Shown here one piece after another: positions 35,899 through 44,361 of a stretch of DNA of 64,000 nucleotides. How positions within the stretch are numbered: position 1 is the first letter of the stretch; every line of letters starts with the position of its first letter. A program made the translations under genes and the position numbers. Under the pieces are notes generated by a model, which was not told the DNA's origin, searched no databases, and worked only from the letters and a program-made list of their open reading frames with translations. Source of the DNA: Paenibacillus riograndensis SBR5 (GTDB lineage Bacteria > Bacillota > Bacilli > Paenibacillales > Paenibacillaceae); NCBI RefSeq assembly GCF_000981585.1, contig NZ_LN831776.1:6887216-6951215 (forward strand), written 5' to 3'.

Positions 35899-37032
35899 AT
35901 GAAGATTACATTTATAGAACCGACTCCAAGTCCCAATACGATGAAGCTTCATCTGGATGAGACTCTGGAGCCCGGAGTCCGCCGTACCTATACACCGGAA
36001 AGCCAGCGTTCCGCCCCTTCCTGGGCGCGGGAAATGCTCACGATTCCGGGCGTTACCAGCATTTATCACGCTGCCGATTTCGCTGCACTGGAGCGCAAAG
36101 GCAGCGCTGACTGGGCCGCCATTCTCCGCGAGGTCCAGACCCGGTTCGGCGCAGAGGGCTTAAGTGCAGACTTCAACCTGGAGGATGAGAATGCCGGTGC
36201 ACACTTCGGGGAATCGCAGGTATTCGTGCAGATGTTCCGCGGCATCCCGATCCAGATCCGCGTCAAAACCGGCGCGAGTGAGGAGCGCATCGCCCTCTCC
36301 GCCCGGTTCACAAAGGCGGTAACGGATGTCGCCAGCGCCGTACTGATCAAAGAGCGCAAGCTCACCGATTACGGCGTGCGGTACGGCGAGCCTGAGACCA
36401 TCGCGCGCGAGGTCGAGCAGGAGCTGGAAGCGGCGTATCCGCAGGAACGCCTCGACTCCCTCGTGCAGCAGGCCATCGCGCACGGGGCCGGCGGCGAGTT
36501 CGTCGAGCAGCGGGAGAAGAAGGATCAGGCCGAGCTGCTGCGAGACCTGAAGGACGAGGACTGGCGCGTGCGCTACGCCGCGCTGGAGGACCTTGCGCCG
36601 ACGGCAGAGCTCCTGCCGGAGCTGCGCGCGGCGCTGCACGACCCCAAGCTGCATATCCGCAGGCTGGCGGTCGTGTACCTGGGCGACATCCGCACGCCCG
36701 AGGCGATGGAGCTGCTCTATGAGGCGATGGCAGACAGCGCCCCGGCCGTGCGGCGCACGGCCGGAGACACGCTGTCCGACATCGGCGATCCCGCAGCGAC
36801 GCCGATGATGACGGCGTCGCTCACGGACAAGAGCAAGCTGGTCCGCTGGCGGGCAGCGCGCTTCCTCTATGAGGTCGGCACGGCCGAGGCTCAGGAGGCA
36901 TTAAGCCTGGCTGTGGACGACCCGGAATTCGAGGTAGGTCTGCAGGCCAGAATGGCGCTGGAGCGCATCGCCTCCGGTGAAGAGGCTGCCGGTACTGTAT
37001 GGCAGCAGATGTCGGAGCGCCGGAGAACCTAA
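35899..37032 (+). CDS. CvfC-like protein: NifU-N-like domain plus HEAT repeats
   Basis: A 377-residue cytosolic protein. The N-terminal 75 residues resemble the Nfu/NifU N-terminal fold (PTPSPNTMKLHLDETL). The C-terminal third consists of HEAT-type helical repeats (RYAALEDLAPTAELLPELR, VRRTAGDTLSDIGDP). The layout matches conserved virulence factor C of Staphylococcus and YpgR of B. subtilis. The molecular role is not established; the fold suggests protein-protein contacts, perhaps in iron-sulphur or regulatory assemblies. AAGGGGGAG precedes the ATG. GC content rises in the HEAT region (36450-36850). Confidence 0.8.
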   Translation: MKITFIEPTPSPNTMKLHLDETLEPGVRRTYTPESQRSAPSWAREMLTIPGVTSIYHAADFAALERKGSADWAAILREVQTRFGAEGLSADFNLEDENAGAHFGESQVFVQMFRGIPIQIRVKTGASEERIALSARFTKAVTDVASAVLIKERKLTDYGVRYGEPETIAREVEQELEAAYPQERLDSLVQQAIAHGAGGEFVEQREKKDQAELLRDLKDEDWRVRYAALEDLAPTAELLPELRAALHDPKLHIRRLAVVYLGDIRTPEAMELLYEAMADSAPAVRRTAGDTLSDIGDPAATPMMTASLTDKSKLVRWRAARFLYEVGTAEAQEALSLAVDDPEFEVGLQARMALERIASGEEAAGTVWQQMSERRRT

Positions 37033-37055
37033 CGCTTACCTGCCGTAATTTGTCA

Positions 37056-37084
37056 TTGCTTGCCCAGGCAAGTTGCATTATACT
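37056..37084 (+). promoter_or_regulatory. Promoter of the lysine riboswitch transcript
   Basis: TTGCTT (37056-37061) and TATACT (37079-37084) are 17 bp apart, about 30 bp upstream of the aptamer. Confidence 0.6.
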
Positions 37085-37111
37085 AATCCCTGTTGTGTTC
37101 ATATCATTATA

Positions 37112-37407
37112 AAGATAGCCTCATCATACCTAGGATGAGGTAGAGGTCGCGGATATAAAGAGTACGCGCGAGGAGACGCTATAAGAGCCGTCTGTGAAAC
37201 GCCGCCGAAAGGAATATCCGCCGAAGTCTGCGCCGCTGCTCTTATTATGCTGCGCCGGCTGGGGCCGTTGCCGAAAGGTACGGAACTGTCACAGGGCATG
37301 GCCCGTCAGGAAACTGCGTCCAGGCACTGTGTTGCGCTATCTGAACAGGGAGTATGGTGCGGAGCTGTAAATACGAAAACCGCAGAATCTGTCTGCGGTT
37401 TTTTTAC
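37112..37407 (+). promoter_or_regulatory. Lysine riboswitch (L box) with terminator
   Basis: The conserved L-box pieces appear in order: GGTAGAGGTCGCGG, AGTA, GAGGAGACGC, TGTGAAACGCCGCCGAAAGG (37193-37212), CCGCCGAAG, GGGGCCG, GCCGAAAGG, AACTGTCACAGGGC, AGGAAACTGC and GCGCTATC at 37335-37342, which can close the basal stem with GATAGC near 37114. An expression platform follows: AAAACCGCAGA...TCTGCGGTTTTTTT (37376-37407). In this class lysine binding favours the terminator. The downstream permease is therefore expected to be made when lysine is scarce. The basal stem of this copy contains an extra CCTCATCATACC...GGATGAGG hairpin. Confidence 0.92.
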
Positions 37408-37481
37408 GCTTGCGAATGGATATGCTTCTTGGTTAGAGCCCTTGAACAGAAACATTATAATTCAGAGGGAGTGTCCTATTT

Positions 37482-38975
37482 ATGCAAGTCAGGAACAACA
37501 ATCAGCCGCACCAACCGGGGCAGAACAGCAATACATCCGCGCCGGGGCTGCGCAAAACCTTCAAGGCCAGACATTTAACCATGATCGCCCTCGGCGGCTC
37601 CATCGGAACCGGACTGTTCCTCGCCAGCGGCGGTGCGATCGCCTCTTCGGGTCCGGGAGGCGCCCTGCTGGCTTACACTGCTGTCGGCATTATGGTGTAT
37701 TTTCTGATGACCAGCCTGGGTGAGCTGGCAACTTACTTGCCGGACTCCGGCTCTTTCAGCACCTACGGCACGCGGTTTGTCAGCCCCGCCTTCGGCTTTG
37801 CCATCGGCTGGAACTTCTGGTACAACTGGGCGGTCACTATCGCTGCAGAGCTATCCGCTGCCACTGTCATTATTAAGTACTGGTTCCCGGACAGCCCTTC
37901 CATCCTCTGGAGCCTTCTGTTTCTGCTGCTGATGTTCGGACTCAACTTTTTGTCTGCACGCGGCTATGGGGAATCGGAATACTGGTTTGCCATTATCAAA
38001 ATCATTACCGTTATCGTCTTTCTAACGGTCGGTGTGTTGATGATCTTCGGTATTTTGGGCGGCAAGGCGGTTGGTTTCAGCAACTTCCAGCTTGGCGGCA
38101 GTTCTTTCCACGGCGGATTTTTTGCCTTCGTTGGCGTCTTCATGGCTGCGGGCTTCTCGTTCCAGGGGACTGAACTTGTCGGGGTCGCCGCAGGTGAGAG
38201 TGAAAATCCGCGCCGGAATGTGCCGCTGGCCATCCGCCGGGTGTTCTGGCGCATTCTAATCTTCTATATCTTCGCCATACTTGTCATCGGGCTGCTGATC
38301 CCTTACACCAACCCCGATCTGCTCCGCAGCGGAATTGATGATATCGGCGTCAGCCCGTTCACGATTGTCTTCAATAAAGCAGGACTTGCGATTGCGGCAT
38401 CTGTCATGAACGCAGTCATCCTGAGTTCAGTGCTGTCAGCCGGGAACTCGGGCATGTATGCTTCCACCCGCGTCCTGTATGCGATGGCCAAGGACGGCAT
38501 GGCCCCGCGTGCCCTCGGCAGACTCAACCGCCGCGGGGTACCTGTAGGTGCGCTGCTGGTTACCACTGCAGTCGGCATGCTGGCTTTTCTGGCCTCATTC
38601 TTTGGCGACGGGGCGGTCTATAACTGGCTGCTCAATGCATCCGGTATGTGCGGCTTCATTAACTGGCTGGGCATCGCCGTGTGCCATTACCGTTTCCGCC
38701 GCGCTTTTGTGAAGCAGGGACATTCGCTGGAGGAACTGCCTTACCGGGCCAGATGGTTCCCTTTTGGCCCGATCTTCGCACTGGTCCTATGCCTCATTGC
38801 TGTTTTTGGCCAGAATCTCGGCGCTTTCAACGGCGGAAGCATCGACTGGTACGGCATCCTTGTCTCCTATATCAGTCTGCCGTTGTTCCTGCTGATCTGG
38901 TTCGGCTACCGCTGGTTCCGCAAGAGCCGCATTGTCCCGCTGGATCAATGCGACCTAAGCACGCATCCGGAGTAA
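37482..38975 (+). CDS. lysP: Lysine-type amino acid permease, APC family
   Basis: A 497-residue APC-family transporter with about twelve membrane segments. The TM1 motif IALGGSIGTGLFLASG and TM6 motif FSFQGTELVGVAAGESENP are close to E. coli LysP, and the stretch RRVFWRILIFYIFAILVIG also matches it. The short Gln/Asn-rich N-terminal tail is cytosolic. The lysine riboswitch directly upstream independently supports lysine as substrate. GAGGGAG precedes the ATG. The import would be proton-driven, and a terminator follows. Confidence 0.9.
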   Translation: MQVRNNNQPHQPGQNSNTSAPGLRKTFKARHLTMIALGGSIGTGLFLASGGAIASSGPGGALLAYTAVGIMVYFLMTSLGELATYLPDSGSFSTYGTRFVSPAFGFAIGWNFWYNWAVTIAAELSAATVIIKYWFPDSPSILWSLLFLLLMFGLNFLSARGYGESEYWFAIIKIITVIVFLTVGVLMIFGILGGKAVGFSNFQLGGSSFHGGFFAFVGVFMAAGFSFQGTELVGVAAGESENPRRNVPLAIRRVFWRILIFYIFAILVIGLLIPYTNPDLLRSGIDDIGVSPFTIVFNKAGLAIAASVMNAVILSSVLSAGNSGMYASTRVLYAMAKDGMAPRALGRLNRRGVPVGALLVTTAVGMLAFLASFFGDGAVYNWLLNASGMCGFINWLGIAVCHYRFRRAFVKQGHSLEELPYRARWFPFGPIFALVLCLIAVFGQNLGAFNGGSIDWYGILVSYISLPLFLLIWFGYRWFRKSRIVPLDQCDLSTHPE

Positions 38976-39080
38976 TCCGCTTCTCAGAGCCGAAGCCGGG
39001 ACCAGAAGCTCTCTCCGTCCGTATGAGTAGTGGTTGGGACAGAACATGCGAGGAGTTGTGCAATATTTTCTTAAATCAGG

Positions 39081-39130
39081 AACCAAAACGGCTGTGCCGT
39101 CCTCCACAGGACAGCGCAGCCGTCTTGGTT
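39081..39130 (+). terminator. Terminator after lysP
   Basis: AACCAAAACGGCTG pairs with CAGCCGTCTTGGTT around an inner GTCCT...AGGAC hairpin. The T-run is weak. Confidence 0.65.
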
Positions 39131-39156
39131 CTAGCGTTACCTGGAGAACGACTCTT

Positions 39157-39365
39157 CATGAATCCTACGGCAACTCTTTAAGTGGAAAAAGGTACACTAA
39201 TTTGCCGAAGTACCCTACCCTCGGGCAGATGAAGTGGAAAAAGGGATACTAATTAAGCTCATTTCGCCATTGGACCAGAAATGTGGCCCAATTAGTTTTA
39301 CTTTTTCCACTTCACTCTCAGGATTTCTTAATTTCCGGAAAAATAAGTTCCCTTTTTCCAACTAG
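39157..39365. repeat. Dispersed nested-inverted element, copy C
   Basis: Forward units 39180-39202 and 39231-39253; reverse units about 39289-39313 and 39340-39364. The flanks (GAATCCTACGGCAACTC before, CTAGCACCTG...GAAGCCGGTAAA after) are shared with copy D, so these two are recent duplicates about 9 kb apart. This copy begins the 1.48-kb gene-free stretch 38976-40453. Confidence 0.88.
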
Positions 39366-39584
39366 CACCTGTGAGGAAGCCGGTAAAGACGGATCGCCCT
39401 ATTCCTTCACGATCGATCCGCAGCCGTTACGGACAGGAGAGCCGTTATGGATAGAAGATTCGGCTATTCCGCAGGGACGGACTGAGATGCCTTTATTTCT
39501 CCCTTTCCCCTTGATTCCAGGCTCCATCGAACGTGATAACGTCTCCTGAGTCCGTAATTGTAGATAAAGTTAGATTTTTGGTAA

Positions 39585-40222
39585 AATAAGGGCTCCTCTG
39601 TCCGCTTCAGTCCGCTGATGGAGCCCTATCCTCCTGCATCGCGTATATTCCTGTGAGGCTTCCAAGATATCCACATTTTTTCACACTGTTTTACAGTTAA
39701 ATAAGGGGAAGTCAGTTCCCCCAAAACATATAAATTTCTTTTAAAAAAGGGGATGCATTTGGAGCCAACCAGCTCCAGATGCATCCCTTTTTGATGATCA
39801 GTATCGTACATTCATTGCTTAACTTTCTGATCAGTACCCTACTGCCATTGCTTAACTTTCTGATCAGTATCGTACTCCCATTGCTTAACTCTCTGATCAG
39901 TATCCTACTGCCGTTCTTGCCTTTCTGCCCAGGTGACCAGGAAGGTTGCCCGCACAGATAAGATGGATGCCAGTCCCCAGGGCCATTGTTCTGTAGGCAG
40001 CAGCCCCTCCTTTCAGCCCCATCGGCTAGGTGTATCTATGCGGACTCACGTTCCGCTGATTCTCTGCAAACGGGCAATATACAAGGTGATCCGGACACAC
40101 AAGCCGTTATTGAGGTGAAAAAGGCTGCAATCTCCCCGAAAACAAGGAAATAAGGGCTCTGTAGTCCGGGAGCGCCGAAAAATCCGTGTTTTCTTATAAA
40201 TAAGGGCTTCTGTGTCCGGAAG
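39585..40222. repeat. AATAAGGGCT-type short repeats
   Basis: Three copies of a short motif, AATAAGGGCTYCTSTGTCCG-like, occur near 39586-39606, 40149-40165 and 40197-40217. The first forms a hairpin (AGGGCTCC at 39590 with GGAGCCCT at 39618). Between them lie the 33-bp array and otherwise unstructured sequence; I find no gene in the interval. Confidence 0.5.
39796..39927. repeat. 33-bp tandem repeat, four units
   Basis: Units begin GATCAGTA at 39796, 39829, 39862 and 39895, an exact 33-bp period. Bodies alternate between TATCGTAC and TACCCTAC/TATCCTAC and share ATTGCTTAACTTTCT. The fourth is partly diverged. There are no spacers, so this is not CRISPR. Confidence 0.88.
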
Positions 40223-40234
40223 ACAGCCGGGGCG

Positions 40235-40420
40235 GGGAGACGCAAAGCGGATGGACATAGCGGGAAACGTTTGGCCAGGAGACGATCAGCAGCTAGGCAC
40301 ATAACGGGAACGTCCGGTCGGGAGACGATCAGCAGCTAGGCACATAACGGGAACGTCCGGCCAGGAGACGATCAGCAGCTAGGCCCATAGCAGGAAACAT
40401 CCGGCCGGGAGACGCACAAC
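40235..40420. repeat. 43-bp tandem repeat, about four units
   Basis: GGAGACGATCAGCAGCT begins at 40278, 40321 and 40364, exactly 43 bp apart. A fourth diverged unit starts at about 40407 (GGAGACGCACAAC) and a leading one at about 40235. Each includes CATAACGGGAACGTCCGG. The array ends 35 bp before the stop codon of the transglutaminase-like gene. Confidence 0.85.
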
Positions 40421-40453
40421 AAGCGGCATTCAGCCAAAAAACACGCCAGCTGC

Positions 40454-41590
40454 CTACTTCCAGGTCACATAAACCTTCAAATCCCCGGTGTTGTCAAACG
40501 GGGAGCTGGTGTAGGCCAAGTTCTCCAGGCCTAAGCTGTAAAGCCCCTGCAGATCTATTTTGAGCAGTTTTTCACTGCCCCGGTAACGGAATAACAGGGA
40601 TTGCTTGCCGGAAGCAGCCGCCTCACGCACGAGCGTATTCAGCTCTGCCGCAGAAGTAATCACCTCATCCTCCTCGTACAGCCGGTAATCGAGCTTTTTT
40701 TGAAGCTCCTGGTATACCGGCACGCTCTGCCCGCCGCGGCTGACCAGTTCGGACAGGGTCTGGGCATAGCCGACAGACGCTGCCGGGTAGGATTTGGTCC
40801 AGCTGTGGTCACGGCGCATCTGGGCGTCTGTCCTCATGTAGTAGACCGTGCTGACGCCACCCTCCGGGCTGGGAGTTGGATCGTCCCAGGTTGTGTCCAA
40901 ATGGTACCAGCGTCCGTCCAATTGCACCAGATTCCAGGCATGTGACTGGGCAACGCCTCCCTCTGGTTTTGCCGTACCTTCCACAATTTTGTTCGGGATG
41001 CCTGCGCCAAGGAGCAATTTGTAGGTCAAAAGCGAATACCCCTGGCAAACGGCGCTGCCGGTCTGCAATCCTTCATAGGCGGTATATTTGCGGTATGTGT
41101 TATCATATTGCAAATGCAGCACCACCCAGTCATGGATCACCTTCACCTTCTGGTGCTGGTTCATTCCAGGGGTAATGATCTGCTGTAAAAGGGTTTTCAC
41201 CTGCTTGTTCACCAGAGCCGTCTGCTGCAGCGTCTCCCGGTACGCCACCTGCACTGTTACCTTGGCCGACCGGCTGCTTCCGCGATACGAAAAAGCGTAG
41301 CTGTCGATAATATAATAGAGGTAAGGATCGCTGCCCATCGCCTGGTCAATCGCCTTCTGCACCTGGGATTTCAGGTTGGTTGTCTTGCCTTCGTATACGA
41401 ACGTAATGTTCTCTCTGCGGTTATTCATGGCTGCAGTCAGCTTCTGGGCCATCTCCGCCCCCGATTGCAGCACCGCTGAAGTGCTGGCGGCGTAAGCATG
41501 ATCCCAGCCCCAGTACAGGGCAGGCGGCAGAGCAGCGCATACCAGCATTCCTCCAAGCATGGCTTTGACCAGTGTATATCGTTTTTTCAT
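40454..41590 (-). CDS. Secreted transglutaminase-like domain protein
   Basis: A 378-residue exported protein with an N-terminal signal or anchor helix (LGGMLVCAALPPALYWGW, cleavage likely near HAYAAS). The transglutaminase-like core carries the Cys-His-Asp triad: AVCQGYSLLTYKLL (Cys about residue 187), SHAWNLVQLDGRWYHLD (His about 220) and TTWDDPTP. This group includes proteases and wall-associated enzymes of unknown substrate. The C-terminal 100 residues are a separate mixed domain. It stands alone next to the 43-bp repeat array, and no clear terminator follows. Confidence 0.85.
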   Translation of the reverse strand: MKKRYTLVKAMLGGMLVCAALPPALYWGWDHAYAASTSAVLQSGAEMAQKLTAAMNNRRENITFVYEGKTTNLKSQVQKAIDQAMGSDPYLYYIIDSYAFSYRGSSRSAKVTVQVAYRETLQQTALVNKQVKTLLQQIITPGMNQHQKVKVIHDWVVLHLQYDNTYRKYTAYEGLQTGSAVCQGYSLLTYKLLLGAGIPNKIVEGTAKPEGGVAQSHAWNLVQLDGRWYHLDTTWDDPTPSPEGGVSTVYYMRTDAQMRRDHSWTKSYPAASVGYAQTLSELVSRGGQSVPVYQELQKKLDYRLYEEDEVITSAAELNTLVREAAASGKQSLLFRYRGSEKLLKIDLQGLYSLGLENLAYTSSPFDNTGDLKVYVTWK

Positions 41591-41772
41591 ATATGCCCCT
41601 GCTTTCTCTGCTGCAATGGATATGGATGAAGTTCCGCGTGTATACTCTATTTTATTAAATGCGGAAATACGGCATTACACGACTATAATATTTCAGAAGA
41701 TCAGAAAGACCAACTGCGCCCTCCTGGTTATTATTATCGGTCCAGCAGGCCTGGTGAATAAGTCCGGCAGGC

Positions 41773-41820
41773 AAAAAAAGCGGTTTCCGCGCAGAGTAAC
41801 CCTCTGCTGCGGAAACCGCC
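41773..41820 (-). terminator. Terminator of the GH95 gene
   Basis: GCGGTTTCCGC pairs with GCGGAAACCGC, with an inner GCAGAG...CTCTGC stem. On the minus strand it ends in seven T. Confidence 0.9.
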
Positions 41821-41836
41821 TTGATGCGCTTGCGCT

Positions 41837-44215
41837 TTAGTTCTTTTTATGCTGCGGGATCAGAATATAAGTTTCTCCGGCAATGGTCTCAAAAACAGCG
41901 CCCGCATCTGAAAGCGCCCCATCCGGTTTCTGCAGCGTTAGTGGAAGGCTGCCGGACACGCTGCACGGATAGCCATGCGTAGACACAAGCACTGCCCGGA
42001 CCAGCTGGCCGCCGCTCCACTCCATATCAACGATAAAACCGCCGCGCGCCCGAAGTCCGCTGACCCGGCCCCCGCTCCAGCTCCCGGGAAGCGCCGGCAG
42101 CAGCTGCAGCCCGTTCTGGTGGCTCTGGAGCAGCATTTCGGCGATCCCTGCCGCAACGCCGAAGTTGCCGTCGATCTGGAAAGGCGGGTGGTTGCCAAAC
42201 AGATTCGGCAGCGTGGCTGCCTCCAGAATCCGCTGCACACAGCGGTAAGCCTTTTCGCCATCCTGCAGCCGGGCATACAGATTAAGCAGCCAGGAGGCGC
42301 TCCAGCCGGTATGTCCGCCGCCGGACTCGAGACGCGTCTCCAGCGACAAAGCCGCTGCAGCCGCCAGCTCCGGCGTTTGGTCAGGGCTGATCACATTACC
42401 CGGATACAGGCCGTACAGATGGGAGACATGACGGTGTCCCGGCTCCTTCTCGGCAAAATCCCTGTGCCATTCCCGTATCCGCCCGTCCGGAGCGATCCCG
42501 GGATGCGCAAGACGGGCCCGCTTAGCGGTTAATTCCCTGCGGAATTCAGGCTCCGTATCCAGAATTTCCGCAGCCTGAATACAGTGGGAGAACAATTCGG
42601 CAATCAGCGACATATCCATAGCTGATCCGGCAGACACACTGCAGGGCTCCCCATCGGCGGTAAGAAAAACATTCTCCGGTGAGGTGGACAAGCCCGTAGT
42701 CAGCCGGCCATCCGGCAGCTCTACCAGAAAGTCCAGACAGAACAAAGCGGCTCCTTTGAGCACAGGAAATGCAGTGTCCTGCAGAAAAGCCCTGTCGGGG
42801 CGGAAGGCATAGCGTTCCCACAGGTGCCGGGAAAGCCACACGCCGCCCATCGGCCAGAAAGCCCACATGGACAGTCCATCGGAGGGGGTGGTCATCCGCC
42901 AGAGGTCGGTATTGTGATGAACGCTCCAGCCGCGCGCTCCATAATGAATATTTGCGGTGCGTCTCCCGGCCAGGCTAAGCTCTGTAATTAAATCCATTAA
43001 TGGTTCATGGCATTCACCTAATCCGCACGGCTCGGCTGGCCAATAATTCATTTCTGCATTAATGTTCGTGGTATAGTTGCTGTTCCATGGCGGCTGAACA
43101 TGCGGGTTCCAGATCCCTTGAAGATTCAGAGCCTGTGTGCCGGGCCGGGAGCCTGCGATCATCAGGTAGCGGCCATATTGGAACAGCAGCACTTCCAGGG
43201 CCGGATCTGCTTGCCCTTCGCGGTACTGTGCCAGCCGGTCATCGGTTGGCAGCTCCGCCAGAGAAGAAGCAGGGGCAAGTTCAAGACTCACACGCCGGAA
43301 CAAGGTCTGGTGATCCCGGATATGGTGCAGCCTTAGCTCTGCATATGCTTGAGAGGCCGAAGCCAGCTGCTTGAGGCACAGCTCTGAAGGCACTGTGCCG
43401 CCCCTTCCCGGCATCTTGTCATACCCGGCAAAATCGGTTGCCGCCGCCAGCCGGAGGGTAACGGCGTTCGCACCGGAAACCGACAGACTTCCGTTCTCAG
43501 CCGTACAAGTGCCGCCATCCGTACGGATCTCCAGGGCCGCCGCATAACTTATGCCCAGGCCCTCTTCATACAAGACGGAGCGCGGATGGTCCCCCGTATA
43601 ATTATCGGCCACATGTGACGGAGCGCGTCCGGTCATGATCAGTGTTCCGTCCGGAGTCATCCGGAAACAGGAAGGATGAGGCGAACTTAGCTCCGCGGTG
43701 AAATCCGGCAATACGTTCAGTTCTCCCCGGCCCTCCGCACGGATATGGATCGCTATAAGCTCATCGGGTCTGCTGGCGAGTACTTCACGAACGATCTTAA
43801 CGCCTCCGGCGGTATAGGAGACGGCAGCCAATGCCTGCTCCAAATCAAGCTCTCTGCGGTAATCTTCTACTGGACCTGCGAGGTCGAACCTGATCTTCAG
43901 ATCCCCTAACGGTTGATAGGATTCCGTACGTCTGCCGAGCATTTTGGCATCAATCAGCGCTTCCGCTTCCTTGTATTTCCCCTCCGCTACCAGCTGCTTG
44001 GCCGGAGCCAAATGGCGCAAGGCTTCATAATTGGTTGTATCGCGCGGGAAGCCCGACCACAGGGTATCCTCATTTAACTGGATCAGCTCCTCCTCCACTC
44101 CGCCGAAGATCATCCCCCCAAGCCGGCCGTTGCCCACCGGCAGCGCCTCTTCCCATACGGCGGCCGGTCTGTTGTACCACAGTTTATGCCGGCCGGTATT
44201 CCTGCTCTCTCCCAC
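41837..44215 (-). CDS. GH95 alpha-L-fucosidase
   Basis: A 792-residue glycoside hydrolase of family 95. The N-terminal domain reads [22 protein letters not shown]. The (alpha/alpha)6 barrel holds [16 protein letters not shown] (catalytic Asn pair), [21 protein letters not shown] (Glu general acid) and [16 protein letters not shown] (Asp), so the catalytic set looks intact. No signal peptide, so it acts in the cytosol on imported oligosaccharides, releasing alpha-1,2-linked fucose or, in some members, galactose. I chose GTG at 44213-44215: AGGAGG lies seven bases before it, but only one base before the upstream ATG. It follows the Lpl-type importer. Confidence 0.87.
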   Translation of the reverse strand: MGESRNTGRHKLWYNRPAAVWEEALPVGNGRLGGMIFGGVEEELIQLNEDTLWSGFPRDTTNYEALRHLAPAKQLVAEGKYKEAEALIDAKMLGRRTESYQPLGDLKIRFDLAGPVEDYRRELDLEQALAAVSYTAGGVKIVREVLASRPDELIAIHIRAEGRGELNVLPDFTAELSSPHPSCFRMTPDGTLIMTGRAPSHVADNYTGDHPRSVLYEEGLGISYAAALEIRTDGGTCTAENGSLSVSGANAVTLRLAAATDFAGYDKMPGRGGTVPSELCLKQLASASQAYAELRLHHIRDHQTLFRRVSLELAPASSLAELPTDDRLAQYREGQADPALEVLLFQYGRYLMIAGSRPGTQALNLQGIWNPHVQPPWNSNYTTNINAEMNYWPAEPCGLGECHEPLMDLITELSLAGRRTANIHYGARGWSVHHNTDLWRMTTPSDGLSMWAFWPMGGVWLSRHLWERYAFRPDRAFLQDTAFPVLKGAALFCLDFLVELPDGRLTTGLSTSPENVFLTADGEPCSVSAGSAMDMSLIAELFSHCIQAAEILDTEPEFRRELTAKRARLAHPGIAPDGRIREWHRDFAEKEPGHRHVSHLYGLYPGNVISPDQTPELAAAAALSLETRLESGGGHTGWSASWLLNLYARLQDGEKAYRCVQRILEAATLPNLFGNHPPFQIDGNFGVAAGIAEMLLQSHQNGLQLLPALPGSWSGGRVSGLRARGGFIVDMEWSGGQLVRAVLVSTHGYPCSVSGSLPLTLQKPDGALSDAGAVFETIAGETYILIPQHKKN

Positions 44216-44289
44216 GTACATGCCTCCTGTCTGTCTCGTTAGGACTCAGTGATAAACGACATCTTCCTGATGTTACAGGGTAAACAGCA

Positions 44290-44331
44290 ATCGGCGGGAA
44301 GCCCGGACTTACATTAGGGCTTCCCGCCGTC
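44290..44331. terminator. Hairpin between lplA-like and GH95 genes
   Basis: A 13-bp perfect stem CGGCGGGAAGCCC / GGGCTTCCCGCCG without a clear T-run on the minus strand. It may reduce read-through or stabilise the upstream importer mRNA. Confidence 0.6.
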
Positions 44332-44361
44332 TTCATGCTTTTCTGAAGGAGTAACGACTAA

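Noticed and set aside
36160..36654. 164-codon minus-strand frame inside the CvfC-like gene
   Set aside because: Antisense to a conserved HEAT-repeat gene, created by high third-position GC.
38681..39181. 166-codon plus-strand frame overlapping the end of lysP
   Set aside because: Overlaps lysP out of frame and then crosses its terminator; no ribosome site.
39796..40420. Tandem arrays as possible CRISPR
   Set aside because: The 33- and 43-bp units follow each other directly with no unique spacers, and no cas genes are in the window.
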